From: an uncultured Burkholderiales bacterium
GTDB lineage: Bacteria; Pseudomonadota; Gammaproteobacteria; Burkholderiales; Burkholderiaceae_C
DNA: 64,000 bases
Direction of reading: 5' to 3'
NCBI GenBank assembly: GCA_943908475.1
Contig: CALTTG010000008.1
Location: 27,926-91,925 of the forward strand
Below the pieces are notes generated by a model. That model saw nothing but the letters and a program-made list of their open reading frames with translations, was not told the origin of the DNA and made no database searches. Both the position numbers and the translations under genes were made by a program. Of this stretch, positions 44,086-52,540 are shown piece after piece. Numbering within the stretch: position 1 is the first letter of the stretch; the number at the start of each line of letters is the position of its first letter.

Positions 44086-45210
44086 ATGAGCACGAACACG
44101 CCCGACTCCGACCGATTGCTTTCCACCTTCCGCGCTGATGTGCGGGCCATGCATGCCTACGTCGTGCAAGACGCCGCAGGCTTCATCAAGCTCGACGCGA
44201 TGGAAAACCCATTCCCCTTGCCACCTGACTTGCAGGCGGCCCTGGGGCAGCGGTTGGGCGCCGTCGCGCTCAACCGGTACCCTGGCACTCGGGTGTTCGA
44301 CCTGCACCGCGCCCTGCGTCAACATGCTCAGGTGCCTGAAGGCATGGGCCTGGTGCTCGGCAACGGCTCCGACGAACTCATTTCGTTGCTTTCGGTGGCC
44401 TGTGCTCAGCCGGGGGCCGTGGCCCTCGCTCCCTTGCCGGGCTTTGTGATGTACGAGGCCTTCTCACGCCAGGTGGGCATGCAGTTCGTCGGGGTGCCTC
44501 TGACGACCGATTTCCAGTTGGACGTGCCCGCGATGGTCTCGGCCATCCGTGAGCACCGTCCCGCACTGACGTACATCGCCTACCCGAACAACCCCACGGC
44601 CAACCTGTGGGACGCTGATGCCGTTCAGCAGGTGGTCGATGCCGTGGCGGCCAACGGCACCGGACTGGTTGTGCTCGACGAGGCCTACCAGCCCTTCGCC
44701 AGTCAATCCTGGTTGCCTCGTTTGACGACGCAACCTCATGTGCTGCTGATGCGCACGCTCTCGAAGTTTGGCTTGGCAGGCGTCCGCCTGGGCTACATGA
44801 TGGGTCGCGCAGACCTCATTGAGCAGGTCGAGAAAGTGCGCCCGCCTTACAACATCAGCGTGCTCAACGTCGAGGCGGCGCTGTTCGCCCTGGAGCATGC
44901 CGATGAGTTTGAGCGCCAGGCGGCCCTCATCAAATCGGAGCGAAGCCGTCTGTTGGCCGCCTTGTCTCAGATGCCGGGCGCCAAGGCCTACCCCAGCGAT
45001 GCCAACATGATCTTGGTCCGTGTTCAGGACGCGGCCAGCGTGTTTTCAGCCCTCAAGGCGCGGGGCATCCTGATCAAAAATGTGTCTGCCTTGCATCAAT
45101 TGCTGGCAAACTGCATCCGACTCACCGTGGGCACGCCCGCAGAGAATGACGCTCAGATCGCGGCTCTGTCCGAGATCTTGCGCGAACCCCTGAATTCCCA
45201 AGCAGCATGA
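44086..45210 (+). CDS. hisC: Histidinol-phosphate aminotransferase
   Basis: The 374-residue PLP enzyme converts imidazole acetol phosphate to histidinol phosphate. The fold type I pattern is clear: the substrate-contacting KLDAMENPFPLP, the NGSDELISLL cofactor-binding region, AYPNNPTANLWD, LDEAYQPFA, and the PLP-binding lysine in TLSKFGLAGVRLGY. It begins 10 bases after the end of the broken diguanylate cyclase and its stop overlaps hisB by 4 bases. Confidence 0.95.
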   Translation: MSTNTPDSDRLLSTFRADVRAMHAYVVQDAAGFIKLDAMENPFPLPPDLQAALGQRLGAVALNRYPGTRVFDLHRALRQHAQVPEGMGLVLGNGSDELISLLSVACAQPGAVALAPLPGFVMYEAFSRQVGMQFVGVPLTTDFQLDVPAMVSAIREHRPALTYIAYPNNPTANLWDADAVQQVVDAVAANGTGLVVLDEAYQPFASQSWLPRLTTQPHVLLMRTLSKFGLAGVRLGYMMGRADLIEQVEKVRPPYNISVLNVEAALFALEHADEFERQAALIKSERSRLLAALSQMPGAKAYPSDANMILVRVQDAASVFSALKARGILIKNVSALHQLLANCIRLTVGTPAENDAQIAALSEILREPLNSQAA

Positions 45211-45833
45211 ACGCTTCAGACCAAGTCGCCGGCACGCCCTGCGACGATCGCGTGGCCGAAGTCACCCGAAACACCGCGGAAACCCAGATCACCGTCAAGG
45301 TCAATCTGGATGGCACGGGAGCAGCCAAGCTGCACACCGGCATTGGCTTTTTCGACCACATGCTCGACCAGATCGCCCGACACGGCCTGATCGACCTGGA
45401 CATTCATGCCGTGGGCGACCTGCACATCGACGGTCACCACACCGTGGAAGACGTTGGCATCACCTTGGGGCAGGCTTTTGCGAAGGCCGTCGGTGACAAA
45501 AAGGGCATCCGCCGTTATGGCCACGCTTACGTGCCGCTCGACGAAGCCCTGTCGCGGGTGGTGATCGATTTCTCCGGCCGCCCGGGTCTGACCATGCACG
45601 TGCCGTTCACCTCGGGCAGCATCGGCGGTTTTGACACCCAGCTCACATTCGAATTCTTCCAAGGGTTCGTGAACCATGCTGGGGTCACGCTCCACATCGA
45701 CAACCTGCGTGGCGTCAATGCACACCACCAGTGCGAGACCGTGTTCAAGGCATTTGCCCGTGCATTGAGAGGCGCGCTGGAGCGCGACCCCCGCATGGCG
45801 GGCGTGATCCCCTCCACCAAAGGCTCGCTGTGA
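45207..45833 (+). CDS. hisB: Imidazoleglycerol-phosphate dehydratase (monofunctional)
   Basis: The 208-residue manganese enzyme dehydrates imidazole glycerol phosphate. Metal-binding histidine motifs are GIGFFDHMLDQIARHG, DGHHTVEDVGI and the C-terminal VNAHHQCETVFKAF. It lacks the phosphatase domain of the E. coli bifunctional HisB, so histidinol-phosphate phosphatase must be encoded elsewhere. The start overlaps hisC. Confidence 0.96.
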   Translation: MNASDQVAGTPCDDRVAEVTRNTAETQITVKVNLDGTGAAKLHTGIGFFDHMLDQIARHGLIDLDIHAVGDLHIDGHHTVEDVGITLGQAFAKAVGDKKGIRRYGHAYVPLDEALSRVVIDFSGRPGLTMHVPFTSGSIGGFDTQLTFEFFQGFVNHAGVTLHIDNLRGVNAHHQCETVFKAFARALRGALERDPRMAGVIPSTKGSL

Positions 45834-45866
45834 GCCCGGCGTTCCCGATCCTGTTCGTCTGACGTC

Positions 45867-46553
45867 ATGAGCAAGCATTCGACGGTGGCCGTCATTGATT
45901 ACGGCATGGGCAATCTGCGTTCGGTGTCGCAAGCGGTGCAGCATGCGGCACAAGGCATGGGCCTGGAGGTGGTGGTCACCAATGACCCCGAGCTGGTGCT
46001 GCGCGCTGAGCGAGTGGTCTTGCCCGGTCAGGGCGCGATGCGCGACTGCATGCGAGAGTTGCGCGAGGCGCATGGCGGTGATTTGTTGTCGGCCGTGCTG
46101 GATGCCGCGGCAAACAAACCCTTGATGGGGGTGTGCGTGGGCATGCAGATGATGCTGGACCACTCCGAAGAACAAGACACACCGGGCTTGGGCCTGTTCC
46201 CAGGGCGCGTGGTCAAGTTCCGTTTGGACGGCATGACCCAGCCTGACGGCAGCCGATACAAAGTGCCTCAGATGGGGTGGAACCGGGTTCATCAACCCGC
46301 CCATGCCGGTCTGCACGGCGGGCAGCCTCACCCTGTTTGGGCGGGCATCCCCCAAGACAGTTATTTCTACTTTGTTCACAGCTTCCACGCGCTTGTGGAT
46401 AATCCCCAACACAGCGCCGGCGAAACCGAATACGGTGTGCGCTTTACCTGTGCGGTGGCCCGGGATAATATTTTTGCCACCCAGTTCCACCCCGAGAAGA
46501 GCGCCGAACACGGTCTCGCGCTGTACCGCAATTTCCTCTCCTGGCGGCCCTGA
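45867..46553 (+). CDS. hisH: Imidazole glycerol phosphate synthase, glutaminase subunit
   Basis: The 228-residue class I glutamine amidotransferase supplies ammonia to HisF. The nucleophile is in GVCVGMQMM, the oxyanion strand PGQGAM is present, and the catalytic His/Glu pair lies in TQFHPEKSAEHG. It starts 33 bases after hisB, with the hisA gene 51 bases further on. Confidence 0.95.
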   Translation: MSKHSTVAVIDYGMGNLRSVSQAVQHAAQGMGLEVVVTNDPELVLRAERVVLPGQGAMRDCMRELREAHGGDLLSAVLDAAANKPLMGVCVGMQMMLDHSEEQDTPGLGLFPGRVVKFRLDGMTQPDGSRYKVPQMGWNRVHQPAHAGLHGGQPHPVWAGIPQDSYFYFVHSFHALVDNPQHSAGETEYGVRFTCAVARDNIFATQFHPEKSAEHGLALYRNFLSWRP

Positions 46554-46604
46554 TGGGTCCCGGGTTTTTGTTTGACTTGATTCCCCACCCACTGGCCTGA
46601 AGCC

Positions 46605-47348
46605 ATGCTGCTGATCCCTGCCATTGACCTGAAAGACGGCAAGTGCGTTCGCCTCAAACAGGGCGACATGAACGACTCCACCACCTTCGGCGAAGACCCG
46701 GCCGCCATGGCCCGTCGCTGGCTGGACGCCGGGGCCCGCCGTCTGCACCTGGTGGACCTCAATGGTGCCTTTGCCGGCAAGCCAGTGAACGAGGCGGCCA
46801 TCAAGGCCATCATCCGCGAAGTGGGGGATCAGATCCCCGTGCAGTTGGGGGGCGGCATTCGCGACCTCGACACCATCGAGCGTTACCTGGACGACGGCCT
46901 GAGTTACGTCATCATCGGCACGGCGGCCGTCAAAAACCCGGGCTTCCTGAAGGATGCTTGCAGCGCCTTTGGCGGCCACATCATCGTTGGCCTGGACGCC
47001 AAGGATGGCAAGGTGGCCACCGATGGCTGGAGCAAGCTCTCGGGGCACGAGGTGATCGACCTGGCCAAGAAATTCGAAGACTACGGCGTCGAAGGGGTGA
47101 TTTACACCGACATCGGTCGCGACGGCATGCTCTCGGGCATCAACATCGAGGCCACCGTGAAGTTGGCGCAAGCCTTGAGCGTGCCGGTGATCGCATCGGG
47201 CGGCTTGTCCAACATTCAGGACATCGAAGCCCTGTGCGCGGTCGAAGACGAAGGCGTGGAGGGCGTGATTTGTGGTCGCGCCATCTACAGCGGTGACCTG
47301 GATTTCGCCGCGGCCCAACAGCGCGCGGACGACCTCAACGGCGTCTGA
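46605..47348 (+). CDS. hisA: Phosphoribosylformimino-5-aminoimidazole carboxamide ribotide isomerase
   Basis: The 247-residue TIM-barrel isomerase performs the Amadori rearrangement of ProFAR to PRFAR. The catalytic aspartates are in PAIDLKDGKCVRL (near residue 8) and YTDIGRDGML (near 130), with phosphate-binding loops GGGIRD and ASGGLSN. A strong terminator follows, so hisF is probably transcribed separately. Confidence 0.96.
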   Translation: MLLIPAIDLKDGKCVRLKQGDMNDSTTFGEDPAAMARRWLDAGARRLHLVDLNGAFAGKPVNEAAIKAIIREVGDQIPVQLGGGIRDLDTIERYLDDGLSYVIIGTAAVKNPGFLKDACSAFGGHIIVGLDAKDGKVATDGWSKLSGHEVIDLAKKFEDYGVEGVIYTDIGRDGMLSGINIEATVKLAQALSVPVIASGGLSNIQDIEALCAVEDEGVEGVICGRAIYSGDLDFAAAQQRADDLNGV

Positions 47349-47367
47349 ACGCCCACGTGGCGCCTGA

Positions 47368-47397
47368 AAAAAAGCCCGGCATCCGCCGGGCTTTTTT
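47368..47397. terminator. Bidirectional terminator after hisA
   Basis: AAAAAAGCCCGGC (47368-47380) pairs exactly with GCCGGGCTTTTTT (47385-47397) around a 4-base loop. The symmetrical A- and T-tracts allow termination of the his transcript on the plus strand and of the convergent OmpA-like gene on the minus strand. Confidence 0.93.
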
Positions 47398-47438
47398 GCG
47401 TCGTCTTGGCATGCGCTGACACCCGGTGACGGCGCCGC

Positions 47439-48536
47439 TCAAAAACCGAACAGGCCCCGCACGGCGTTGATGCTGCGGCTCACGTCGTTGATCGTGTTGG
47501 CGCCTTCGCGCACTTGCTCGATCGTGCTCTTGCCTTTGGCAGGCTGCCCGGGCGGCGTTGGGTCTGGGGTCATGGGGCGCCAAGCCCTTGCATCGGCCTG
47601 TGCGGTCGCCACCACGATTTCCACCCGGCGGTTGCGTGCGCGGCCTTCCTCGCTGGCATTCGAGGCCACGGGCTGCCCGTCGCCTTGGCCTTGCGCCGTC
47701 AAGCGTTCGGACCCAATGCCATGCTTCTGGCTCAGGGCGTCCACGACGGCACGGGCCCGGTCTTGAGACAACTGTTGGTTGGCCACGGCGGCGCCCACAT
47801 TGTCGGTGTGCCCCACCACCTCGATCTTCAGCGTCGGGTTGTCTTTCAGCACCTGCGCCAGCTCGCCCAAGCTTTTGTCAGACCCCTTCTTGAGGGCCGA
47901 CTTGCCGGTGTCAAAGAAAAAGCCATACACATCGACCCGTCCCTGGCTGGCCAGGGCCTTGGCCATGGGCGTGTCCCCCGTGATGGCCATTCGCCCGTCA
48001 TCCAGCGTCTGCTTGTCGATCACGAACAGCCAGGCGTCGGTGCTGCTGCTCATGGTGTTCACCGCCAGCGACACGTAGGTGTCGCCCCGCTGTGCGGCCA
48101 CGTACTGAATGTCTTCGTGGCCGTTGAGGTACAGGTTGCGCGCGCCGAGCAGGGTTTTGAGGCTGCCCAGGTTGGTGCTCACGCAAGGACGCTCACACAC
48201 GAACAGCTCTTTGAAGCCACTGCGCCGAAGCGCACTTTGGTAGTTGCGAAACACCTGCAGCGCCGAGGCCCGTTTGTCGATTTCGTAGTGGATGTAGGTG
48301 ACCGCGCCCTCCACAGGCAGGACCTTGTCGGCGGTGTACTCCCCCTGCCGTACATACGGTTTGCTCAGGATGAGCTGGGCTTGTTCGAACTCTTTGAAAT
48401 CGTGGTGCTCGATCACGGCACCGGGGTAGCGGTGGAGTGCGGGGTGATCGTTGCCGGGCTCATTGCTGGCATGGCCGACAGCCAAGAAGCTTGCCAGGCC
48501 CATGGCCAGTGCGTGCGCGCGAATGGGGTGCTTCAC
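47439..48536 (-). CDS. OmpA-like envelope protein
   Basis: The 365-residue protein has a signal peptide (MKHPIRAHALAMGLASFLAVGHAS), a DUF4892-like N-terminal domain (about residues 30-200; EYTADKVLPVEGAVTYIHYEI) and a C-terminal OmpA peptidoglycan-binding domain (about 210-320) with GFFFDTGKSALKKGSDKSL and VVGHTDNVG. It should sit in the periplasm or outer membrane, tethered to the cell wall. It lies on the opposite strand between hisA and hisF, breaking the usual his order, and ends at the bidirectional terminator at 47368-47397. Confidence 0.8.
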   Translation of the reverse strand: MKHPIRAHALAMGLASFLAVGHASNEPGNDHPALHRYPGAVIEHHDFKEFEQAQLILSKPYVRQGEYTADKVLPVEGAVTYIHYEIDKRASALQVFRNYQSALRRSGFKELFVCERPCVSTNLGSLKTLLGARNLYLNGHEDIQYVAAQRGDTYVSLAVNTMSSSTDAWLFVIDKQTLDDGRMAITGDTPMAKALASQGRVDVYGFFFDTGKSALKKGSDKSLGELAQVLKDNPTLKIEVVGHTDNVGAAVANQQLSQDRARAVVDALSQKHGIGSERLTAQGQGDGQPVASNASEEGRARNRRVEIVVATAQADARAWRPMTPDPTPPGQPAKGKSTIEQVREGANTINDVSRSINAVRGLFGF

Positions 48537-48604
48537 GAGTGGGTTTCCCTGTGTGTTGGTGTCTGAGACAATGACGGAAATCTAACCCAACTGTTTGCAT
48601 TTCA

Positions 48605-49384
48605 ATGCTCGCCAAACGCATCATTCCTTGCCTGGATGTGACCGGGGGTCGCGTCGTCAAGGGCGTCAATTTCGTGGAACTGCGCGACGCCGGTGACCCG
48701 GTCGAAATCGCCGCCCGATACAACGATCAAGGCGCTGACGAGCTGACCTTCTTGGACATCACCGCCACCAGCGATGGGCGAGACCTGATCCTGCACATCA
48801 TCGAGGCGGTGGCCTCGCAAGTGTTCATTCCTTTGACGGTGGGCGGTGGCGTGCGCACGGTCGACGATGTGCGGCGCCTGCTCAATGCCGGGGCCGACAA
48901 GGTGAGTTTCAACTCGGCTGCCATTGCCAACCCGCAGGTCATTCGCGATGCGTCCGACAAATACGGATCGCAATGCATCGTGGTGGCCATGGATGCCAAG
49001 CGCCGCCAAGGCGACGACCTGGCGGCTCGCGGTGAGGGTTGGGACATTTACAGCCATGGCGGGCGCAAGAACGTCGGCCTCGATGCGGTGGCTTGGGCTC
49101 GTCAGATGGCTGAGTTGGGGGCGGGCGAAATCTTGCTGACCAGCATGGACCGCGATGGCACCAAGTCCGGCTTTGACCTGGCCCTGACGCGGGCCGTCAG
49201 TGATGCCGTGGGCGTTCCCGTCATCGCCTCGGGCGGCGTGGGCAACCTCGATCACCTGGCCGATGGGGTCCAGCAAGGCGGGGCCGATGCCGTGTTGGCC
49301 GCCAGCATCTTCCACTATGGTGAGTACACCGTGGGACAGGCCAAGGCTTTGATGGCCCAGCGAGGCATTCCGGTTCGGCTTTGA
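48605..49384 (+). CDS. hisF: Imidazole glycerol phosphate synthase, cyclase subunit
   Basis: The 259-residue TIM-barrel cyclase forms IGP and AICAR from PRFAR and ammonia delivered by HisH. The catalytic aspartates are in IIPCLDVTGGRVVKG (near residue 11) and LTSMDRDGTKSG (near 137), and the phosphate-binding ASGGVGN is present. It is separated from hisA by the OmpA-like gene, so it needs its own promoter in the 68-base divergent gap. Its ribosome-binding site is poor. A terminator follows, and hisI-hisE lie 9 kb away on the other strand. Confidence 0.96.
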   Translation: MLAKRIIPCLDVTGGRVVKGVNFVELRDAGDPVEIAARYNDQGADELTFLDITATSDGRDLILHIIEAVASQVFIPLTVGGGVRTVDDVRRLLNAGADKVSFNSAAIANPQVIRDASDKYGSQCIVVAMDAKRRQGDDLAARGEGWDIYSHGGRKNVGLDAVAWARQMAELGAGEILLTSMDRDGTKSGFDLALTRAVSDAVGVPVIASGGVGNLDHLADGVQQGGADAVLAASIFHYGEYTVGQAKALMAQRGIPVRL

Positions 49385-49431
49385 CGCCCTGCCCATCGCA
49401 TCGACTGCTGCATCTCCTGCCGCATCCCGTG

Positions 49432-49463
49432 AAGAGCTGCACATCTCCGGTGTGCAGCTCTTT
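49432..49463 (+). terminator. Terminator after hisF
   Basis: An 11-base perfect stem AAGAGCTGCAC/GTGCAGCTCTT with a 9-base loop is followed by TTCATTTTTG on the plus strand. It isolates hisF from the CBS-domain gene downstream. Confidence 0.8.
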
Positions 49464-49567
49464 CATTTTTGCGTTTTGGCCTGAGGCAATCGTCGTAACC
49501 TGATGTCACGGCGTCCACGTGGCAGGTGCCCCCAGCACCTGGGGATCGTCGAGAAAAGGACACGAAC

Positions 49568-50152
49568 ATGCCATCCAGCCAACGCTTCCAGCCGGTGCCG
49601 CTGTCGTCGCTGCATGCGGCGCCCAGCCTCCCGCAGCTCAAGCGTGTCGCTCAGCCCCATGACCGGGCACTGCCCCTGCTGACCGACCTTCGTTTCGCCC
49701 CCGTGATTGTGGCCAGCCACCGCGATGGCCTGGACGTCACCTTGCACGTGATGATGCGCGCAGGGGTCAGGATGGCCTTTGTGTCGGGCGTCGATGGCGC
49801 GTTGGTGGGCCTCGTCACGGCCGACATGATCATGGGGGAGCGCCCCGTGCAGCGCGCCATGACCGACCACGTGCGCCACGATGACCTGACCGTGGCGGAC
49901 CTCATGACCCCCTTGTCCAACTGGGAGGTCACCGACATGGCGCATGTGCGAACAGCGCGAGTGGGCGACATCGTGGCGACCATGCAAGAGCACGGTCTGC
50001 GCTACTTGCTGGTGACCGAGCCGCACGATGGTCAGACCACGTTGCGCGGTCTGTTTTCGGCCAAACGGCTGGAGATGGCGCTCGGGCAACCCATCGAGAG
50101 CGACTTGCACGCGCATTCCTTCGCCGAGTTGGAAGCGGTGCTGGCCCATTGA
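49568..50152 (+). CDS. CBS-domain pair protein
   Basis: The 194-residue cytoplasmic protein holds two CBS motifs: about residues 45-100 (FAPVIVASHRDGLDVTLHVMMRAGVRMAFV) [split: LDVTLHVMMRAGVRMAFVSG and ALVGLVTADMIMG] and about 110-180 (TVADLMTPLS, ATMQEHGLRYLLVTE, LRGLFSAKRLEMALG). Such pairs bind adenine nucleotides and regulate partner proteins. A ribosome-binding site AAGGA lies 8 bases upstream. It converges with the CHASE2 kinase gene, 18 bases away; the two may be unrelated. Confidence 0.8.
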   Translation: MPSSQRFQPVPLSSLHAAPSLPQLKRVAQPHDRALPLLTDLRFAPVIVASHRDGLDVTLHVMMRAGVRMAFVSGVDGALVGLVTADMIMGERPVQRAMTDHVRHDDLTVADLMTPLSNWEVTDMAHVRTARVGDIVATMQEHGLRYLLVTEPHDGQTTLRGLFSAKRLEMALGQPIESDLHAHSFAELEAVLAH

Positions 50153-50170
50153 GGCCTGCGTTGTCGTGCC

Positions 50171-52540
50171 TCACGCCGTGGGCGTCGGGCCATGTTGGGG
50201 CAAGGTCATGGTGAACCGTGAGCCCTGGCCCCGGGTGGATTGCACTTCCACCTGTCCGCCGTGGCGCCGCGTCACGGTGTCGACGTACACCAGGCCCAGG
50301 CCCACACCGGCGGCCATGCGCAGTTGGGGGTCAGAGTCCAGCCGTTGGTAGCGACGGAACAAGCGGGCGAGGTCGCCTTCGTCAATGCCCGGGCCCTGGT
50401 CTTGAACCCACATGCGCAGTCCGGCCTCGTCCTGATCGATGCCGATGGTGACTTCGCCACCCGGCGGGCTGAATTTGATGGCGTTGGTCAACAGGTTGAT
50501 CAGGGCGCGTCGCCACTGAACGGCATCGGCCTGTGGTGCTTCGCCTCGCCAGGGCATCGATTGCAGCGTCAGGACCACGCCTTTGGCCTGCGCTGTGGGG
50601 CCGGTTTCCGCAATGGCTTGCTGCGCCACGTCGATGGGGTCGAGCGCCATGAGGTGAAGGGGCTGGGTTTCAGACTTCATCACCATCAAAAGTTCTTCAC
50701 ACAGGTCGATCGTGCTGTGGGCCAATGTGTCCACATGGGTCATCAACACGTCCAGCGGCAGCGTTTGGTAGCCCAGTCGGTGCATCTCGACCAAGGACAC
50801 CAGTGACGCCTGTGGCGAGCGGATGTCGTGCGCGATGAAGGACAACAGTTCATCGCGTTGCCGCTCGGCCAGACGAAGTTTCGACACATCGGTCAGGCTG
50901 ATCATCAAGCCCGTGTCCGATTGGTGCGCCTCTCGGTACGGCACCATGCGCGCCCACAGCACCGTGTGATCCGGCCCTTCAATCTCGCCCATGATCCCTT
51001 GGGGGCTCTGAATGGCCTGGGTCAGCATGCTGACCCAGTTGGTGGCTTCCATGGGCTTGAAACCATGCATCAGGCTGGCCAACGGGCGCCCTTGCACGCT
51101 GTGTGCGGTGCTGCGGTTCAGCAAGGCCAGGGCCAGTGGATTGCACGCTTCGATGTTCAGCCGGTGGTCGATCACGAACACCGCCACGGGCAAGGCCGTC
51201 AGCAGCTCTTCCAGGTGTCGACGGTACTGTTGCAGGCGCTCGGTGGCCCCCATGGCATCGCTCAGACTGCGCGCCATGGCGTCGCCCGAACGCGGTGGCC
51301 GGGCAAGGTGCTCGGCCTCGCCGGGCAATTGCTGGTTGATGGCTTGGGTGGTCAGCTTCATGCTTTGCTGGCTGAGCTCCAGCCGACGCCAGCTCCACAA
51401 GGGGTAGGCGAGGGCGGTGGTGAGCATGAAGGCTCCGGGGGGCCACCATTGACCCGCCCAGCCGAGCACGGCCATCGACAGCAGGGCGCTGCCTGATGCC
51501 GTCAGCATGGACAAAATCAACCCCTGTCGCGGGGGCAATCTGGAAATGCCCCACATCACGCACACCACACCGAGGGCCGACAAGGTGGCCGCCAGACCGG
51601 CGGAGGTGGCAGCGATGGTGTCGCCGTCGCGCAGCATGCGCAGGGCTTGTGCGGTCACCTCGACGCCGCTGAGCGTGCCGTGCAGACTGGACACCGAGGT
51701 GGTGAAGTGGGTGCCCAGCCCCATGGCAGTGACCCCAATCAGCACGTGCTTGTCACGGAATGCACTGGGCGGCACATCACCCCGCAACACGGCGGCGTAA
51801 GACACCGAGGGAATCCAGTCTTTGGGTCCTCCGTAACGCAGCAACAGCTGATCGTCTCGCATCCAGCTCGGCCCCAGCGCGTCTTGTCCAGGGGCTTTGA
51901 GGGTGTCAATGGCCAAGGGCAGTCGCTCGCCCGCGCGACCCATCATGGCCTCGGCCAAGTGAGGAAAGGTGGGCAGACCTGCGCCCGCACGCAGGTGAAT
52001 GTGACGCACCACTCCATCGGCATCCATTGGCACATCGGCATGGCCCAGGGTGGCGGCGGCCCGGAACACGGGCAGGGGAAGCAACACCGACATGCCCGCT
52101 TGCTCCACCCATTCCACTTGCCCGGCACTCAAGGCGATCGGACTGACGGGCAACACGACCCGACCCGAGCGGGTCATGGCTTGGGCCAGCACATGGTCTT
52201 GGTTCGGGTCGCTGGACGGCTCGCTGAGCAAGAGGTTGAGCAGGATGGATTTGGGTTGTGCGGGCGTGATCTGTTCAAGCAGCGTCGCATGCACGGCCCG
52301 TGGCCAGGGCCAACGCCCCAAGGCTTTGATGCTTTCGTCGTCGATGCGGATCAAGACGATGTCGGACGGCGCGGGGCGTTCGAAGAGGGTCAGGCTGAGG
52401 TCGTACAGGGCTTGATCCAGTCGCCAGCTCAAGCGGGAGGCGCTCAGGCTCGCGGCCAGGCCGGCCAGGCAGACCGTCACCCACAGCCACTGCCGCCACC
52501 AACGTGACCCCGACCAAGGCTCGCGCGCCCCCCCGCTCAT
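50171..52540 (-). CDS. CHASE2-PAS sensor histidine kinase
   Basis: The 789-residue membrane kinase has a first transmembrane helix (about residues 16-36), an extracytoplasmic CHASE2 domain (about 40-300; DIVLIRIDDESIKALGRWPWPR) and a cluster of three helices (about 308-385), then a PAS domain (441-555) and a HisKA/HATPase core with His571 in FIAHDIRSP, NLLTNAIKFSPPGG and GVGLGLVYV. It probably senses an envelope or external cue. It is co-transcribed with, and overlaps by 4 bases, the upstream FecR/LysM gene. No response regulator is adjacent. Confidence 0.9.
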   Translation of the reverse strand: MSGGAREPWSGSRWWRQWLWVTVCLAGLAASLSASRLSWRLDQALYDLSLTLFERPAPSDIVLIRIDDESIKALGRWPWPRAVHATLLEQITPAQPKSILLNLLLSEPSSDPNQDHVLAQAMTRSGRVVLPVSPIALSAGQVEWVEQAGMSVLLPLPVFRAAATLGHADVPMDADGVVRHIHLRAGAGLPTFPHLAEAMMGRAGERLPLAIDTLKAPGQDALGPSWMRDDQLLLRYGGPKDWIPSVSYAAVLRGDVPPSAFRDKHVLIGVTAMGLGTHFTTSVSSLHGTLSGVEVTAQALRMLRDGDTIAATSAGLAATLSALGVVCVMWGISRLPPRQGLILSMLTASGSALLSMAVLGWAGQWWPPGAFMLTTALAYPLWSWRRLELSQQSMKLTTQAINQQLPGEAEHLARPPRSGDAMARSLSDAMGATERLQQYRRHLEELLTALPVAVFVIDHRLNIEACNPLALALLNRSTAHSVQGRPLASLMHGFKPMEATNWVSMLTQAIQSPQGIMGEIEGPDHTVLWARMVPYREAHQSDTGLMISLTDVSKLRLAERQRDELLSFIAHDIRSPQASLVSLVEMHRLGYQTLPLDVLMTHVDTLAHSTIDLCEELLMVMKSETQPLHLMALDPIDVAQQAIAETGPTAQAKGVVLTLQSMPWRGEAPQADAVQWRRALINLLTNAIKFSPPGGEVTIGIDQDEAGLRMWVQDQGPGIDEGDLARLFRRYQRLDSDPQLRMAAGVGLGLVYVDTVTRRHGGQVEVQSTRGQGSRFTMTLPQHGPTPTA

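Noticed and set aside
45216..47318. Seven-hundred-codon minus-strand frame opposite hisB-hisH-hisA
   Set aside because: It spans three well-defined genes and their gaps, has no recognisable domain, and is a composition shadow.
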